From NCBI GenBank assembly GCA_963663905.2, contig OY760657.1, positions 930,001 to 994,000 on the forward strand: DNA of 64,000 nt, in the 5' to 3' direction. Under the pieces are notes generated by a model. That model did no database searches. It was not told the origin of the DNA and was given only the letters and a program-made list of their open reading frames with translations. Shown here piece by piece: positions 62,284-64,000 of the stretch (positions are counted from its first letter, which is position 1; each line of letters starts with the position of its first letter). This stretch comes from Saccharicrinis sp963663905 (GTDB lineage: Bacteria > Bacteroidota > Bacteroidia > Bacteroidales > Marinilabiliaceae). Made by a program: the position numbers and the translations under genes.

Positions 62284-63573
62284 ATGAACAATAGGTTTTT
62301 ATTATCGATATCCTTATTAATAATCTTTATTACTACTGCCTGCGGTCAAAAATTAGTTCCTGTTGAAAAAGCTTGGTCAAATAATTCGGTTAATGCAGTG
62401 GTGTTTCGTCAAAACTCATTGGTTACTCAGGCCGATACTCAGTTTATTGCCTTTTATACTACCGAAGGTAAGCTGGCTTTAGGAAAACGACACATTAATG
62501 ATGATGCATTTATTATTAAAGAATCGCAATATGATGGAAATGTAAAAGATGCTCATAACTGCATCAGCATTATGGTTGATGGTGATGGTTATATTCATGT
62601 ATCATGGGATCATCACGGACACCCGCTTCGTTATGCAAAGAGTGTGGCTCCATATTCTTTGGAACTGGGTCCAAAAACAGAAATGACAGGCCAAAATGAA
62701 GGTAATGTTACTTACCCGCAATTTTTTAAAATGCCAAATGGAAACCTGGTTTTTATGTTTCGCGACGGGCAATCGGGTAAAGGTAATTTGGTAGTGAACA
62801 GTTACGATACTAAAACTCAAAAATGGAGTCAGATACAAAGCAACCTTATTGATGGCGAAGGTCAGCGTAATGCTTATTGGCAGGCTTGTTTAGATCATAA
62901 AGGCGTAATTCATGTTTCGTGGGTATGGCGCGAAACCTGGGATGTGTCAACCAATCATGATATGTGTTATGCACGCTCTAAAGACGGAGGTATCACCTGG
63001 GAAAATTCAAATGGTGAGCAATACGAGTTACCAATCAATGCTGCAAGTGCTGAGTATGCTGCTAAAATTCCTCAAAAGAGTGAGTTGATTAATCAAACCT
63101 CAATGACAACAAATGATGCTGGTGAACCTGTAATTGCAAGTTACTGGAGAGAGCAAAACTCCGATATTCCACAATATCATATCATCAGTTTGGTTCATGG
63201 AAAATGGATGGTGAAGGATTTAGGTTTCAGAACACAGGCATTTTCACTTTCGGGTGGAGGAACAAAACGAATTCCAATTTCGCGTCCTCAAATAGTAGCT
63301 AAATCAACTAAAAAAGGAAATGAATATTATTTAATATTCCGTGATGAAGAGCGCGGAGCAAAAGTATCTATGGCAGAGTTGAAGGATTCCGGTAAATGCA
63401 AAATCACCGATTTAACCGATTTTACTGTAGGATCATGGGAACCATCCTTTGATACCGAATTATGGAAAGATAAAGGAAGTCTGCAAATATTCGTTCAAAG
63501 AGTGGAGCAAGTAGATGCCGAAGGAACGGCCAATTTTGAACCTCAGATGGTTTATGTACTTGAGGTGAAATAG
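62284..63573 (+). CDS. BNR_4-type beta-propeller protein, possible polysaccharide lyase
   Basis: A 429-residue exported lipoprotein (lipobox 'FITTAC', Cys20) with BNR_4 (PF15892-type) propeller features: 'HNCISIMVDGDGYIHVSWDH' followed by 'HGHPLRYAKS' around residues 93-120, 'MTGQNEGNVTYPQFFKMPNG', 'LDHKGVIHVSWVWRETWD' and 'CYARSKDGGITWENS'. Several BNR_4 proteins are polysaccharide lyases (the ulvan lyase families PL24 and PL25 use a seven-blade propeller with catalytic His, Tyr and Arg). The His-His-rich loop fits such a role. Its partner GH105 acts on lyase products. Whether this is a lyase or a binding/hydrolytic protein cannot be settled here. Confidence 0.75.
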   Translation: MNNRFLLSISLLIIFITTACGQKLVPVEKAWSNNSVNAVVFRQNSLVTQADTQFIAFYTTEGKLALGKRHINDDAFIIKESQYDGNVKDAHNCISIMVDGDGYIHVSWDHHGHPLRYAKSVAPYSLELGPKTEMTGQNEGNVTYPQFFKMPNGNLVFMFRDGQSGKGNLVVNSYDTKTQKWSQIQSNLIDGEGQRNAYWQACLDHKGVIHVSWVWRETWDVSTNHDMCYARSKDGGITWENSNGEQYELPINAASAEYAAKIPQKSELINQTSMTTNDAGEPVIASYWREQNSDIPQYHIISLVHGKWMVKDLGFRTQAFSLSGGGTKRIPISRPQIVAKSTKKGNEYYLIFRDEERGAKVSMAELKDSGKCKITDLTDFTVGSWEPSFDTELWKDKGSLQIFVQRVEQVDAEGTANFEPQMVYVLEVK

Positions 63574-63591
63574 ATATTCTTAAGCGAGTTG

Positions 63592-63850
63592 GTACCTGCA
63601 AAACCCGAAAAAGCAAAAAGTTCGGCTTTGCATGTATCTGCAAACGGCAAGAAAACAAAAAGTTGATTTTGCAGGTATCTGCATATGAAGAAAAATCCAA
63701 AAGAATGCTATGGTCATTTGACCAAAGCCAAAAAAATGAAAAGATGGCTAATGGTCATTTGACCAAAGCTCAAAATATTGAAAAGTTGATGAATGGTCAT
63801 TTGACCAAAGCTTCAAAACTTGAAAAGATGATGAATGGTCATTTGACCAA
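63592..63850. repeat. 41-42-bp-period array C (two sub-types)
   Basis: First sub-type: units beginning GTA[C/T]CTGCA at 63592, 63634 and 63675 (steps 42 and 41). Second sub-type: the palindrome TGGTCA-TT-TGACCA at 63711, 63752, 63794 and 63836 (steps 41, 42 and 42), each followed by 'AAGC..AAAA....GAAAAG'. The frame running through it gives 14-residue peptide repeats ('NGHLTKA...EK'), but the 41-bp step breaks the frame between the first two copies. Confidence 0.8.
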
Positions 63851-63859
63851 AATGCTACC

Positions 63860-63909
63860 GCGCGTTTCCTCACGCGTGGATACTCTGAACCACACGTGAG
63901 GACACGTGC
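63860..63909. other. Long GC-rich hairpin before the last gene
   Basis: CCTCACGCGTGG (63868-63879) pairs with CCACACGTGAGG (63890-63901) with one mismatch, and GCGCGT (63860-63865) pairs with ACGTGC (63904-63909) outside it. It sits 69 bp before the start codon at 63978 and may be a terminator relic, an RNA structure or part of a repeat. Confidence 0.55.
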
Positions 63910-63977
63910 TGAAGCGGTGCGGCAGCATCAAAACAAAAGATATTAGAACGATATTCTGAAACATAGAAACTAAAAAT

Positions 63978-64000
63978 ATGAAGAAAACTTATTTACTATC
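63978..64000 (+). CDS. Start of a further gene (probable exported protein), truncated by the window end
   Basis: ATG at 63978 followed by codons for 'KKTYLLS', which looks like the beginning of a signal peptide. The gene would continue the polysaccharide utilization locus on the same strand. Only eight codons are visible, so neither product nor even reality is certain. Confidence 0.4.

Noticed and set aside
63663..63899. Open frame with 'NGHLTKA' repeats
   Set aside because: Peptide repeat is a by-product of array C. A 41-bp step breaks the repeat frame between the first two units.
1..64000. tRNA or rRNA genes
   Set aside because: I looked for T-loop (GTTCGA/GTTCAA) plus acceptor-stem pairs and for rRNA core words and found none. 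A tRNAscan/Infernal run would settle it.

Overview
The window looks like a chromosomal segment of an AT-rich, polysaccharide-degrading member of the Bacteroidota, probably of the Bacteroidales/Marinilabiliales kind. The evidence is a SusC/SusD pair, a one-protein hybrid two-component sensor, GPH-type sugar symporters, lipoprotein glycosidases, a serine peptidase with a type IX secretion (T9SS) tail plus a PorV-like barrel, an rSAM/lipoprotein pair, and TAnnTTTG-type promoters. I found no tRNA or rRNA genes. All calls were made by reading the sequence. Family names rest on recognised motifs, not on database searches.

Layout, left to right. 1-2.5 kb: the end of a GPH symporter and a GH43 lipoprotein. 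2.5-4.4 kb: an outer-membrane barrel gene lying between two copies of a terminator-containing direct repeat. 4.4-14.9 kb: mixed small membrane and exported proteins (DUF6261-like, RDD, ExbD-like, CPBP protease, MscS), a second GH43, and the first of three 42-bp-period arrays. 14.9-18.2 kb: an alpha/beta-hydrolase-like protein and an APC permease with a C-terminal EIIA-like domain. 18.2-22.5 kb: a TPP riboswitch followed by thiM-thiE-tenA-thiL-thiD, a salvage-type thiamin operon. 22.6-25.3 kb: a 49-residue CPNCWG protein, divergent from a lipoprotein / radical SAM-SPASM / barrel cluster. 25.5-28.4 kb: a hexuronate module (uxuA, an SDR dehydrogenase and a Nudix-type regulator). 28.7-39.7 kb: GH31, GH3, GH42, a GPH symporter and cytoplasmic GH94 phosphorylase, which together suit the breakdown of xyloglucan-type oligosaccharides. 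39.7-43.6 kb: a second 42-bp array, an exported [2Fe-2S] ferredoxin-like lipoprotein, a secreted unknown, and an intact IS256-family element with an 8-bp target duplication. 43.7-47.4 kb: a T9SS-tailed subtilase and a PorV/PorQ-like barrel. 47.6-63.6 kb: a polysaccharide utilization locus with a divergent hybrid sensor, SusC, SusD, GH2, GH105 and a BNR_4 protein. The window closes with a third 42-bp-period array, a long hairpin and the first codons of another gene.

How the genes may fit together: periplasmic glycosidases release monosaccharides and disaccharides, GPH symporters import them, GH94 phosphorolyses cellobiose, and UxuA plus the SDR handle hexuronates released by GH105-type enzymes. 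Two 18-bp sites of the form TGCGTnnAnnGTACGT, next to the Nudix regulator and its hexuronate genes, look like its operators.

Least explained: (i) three separate intergenic arrays with the same 41-42-bp period but different sequences; (ii) the exported ferredoxin lipoprotein, whose signal peptide is out of frame with its ATG at an A8 run; (iii) the lipoprotein/rSAM cluster and its divergent small cysteine protein; (iv) the permease-EIIA fusion; (v) an ExbD-like periplasmic domain without the proton-relay membrane aspartate.
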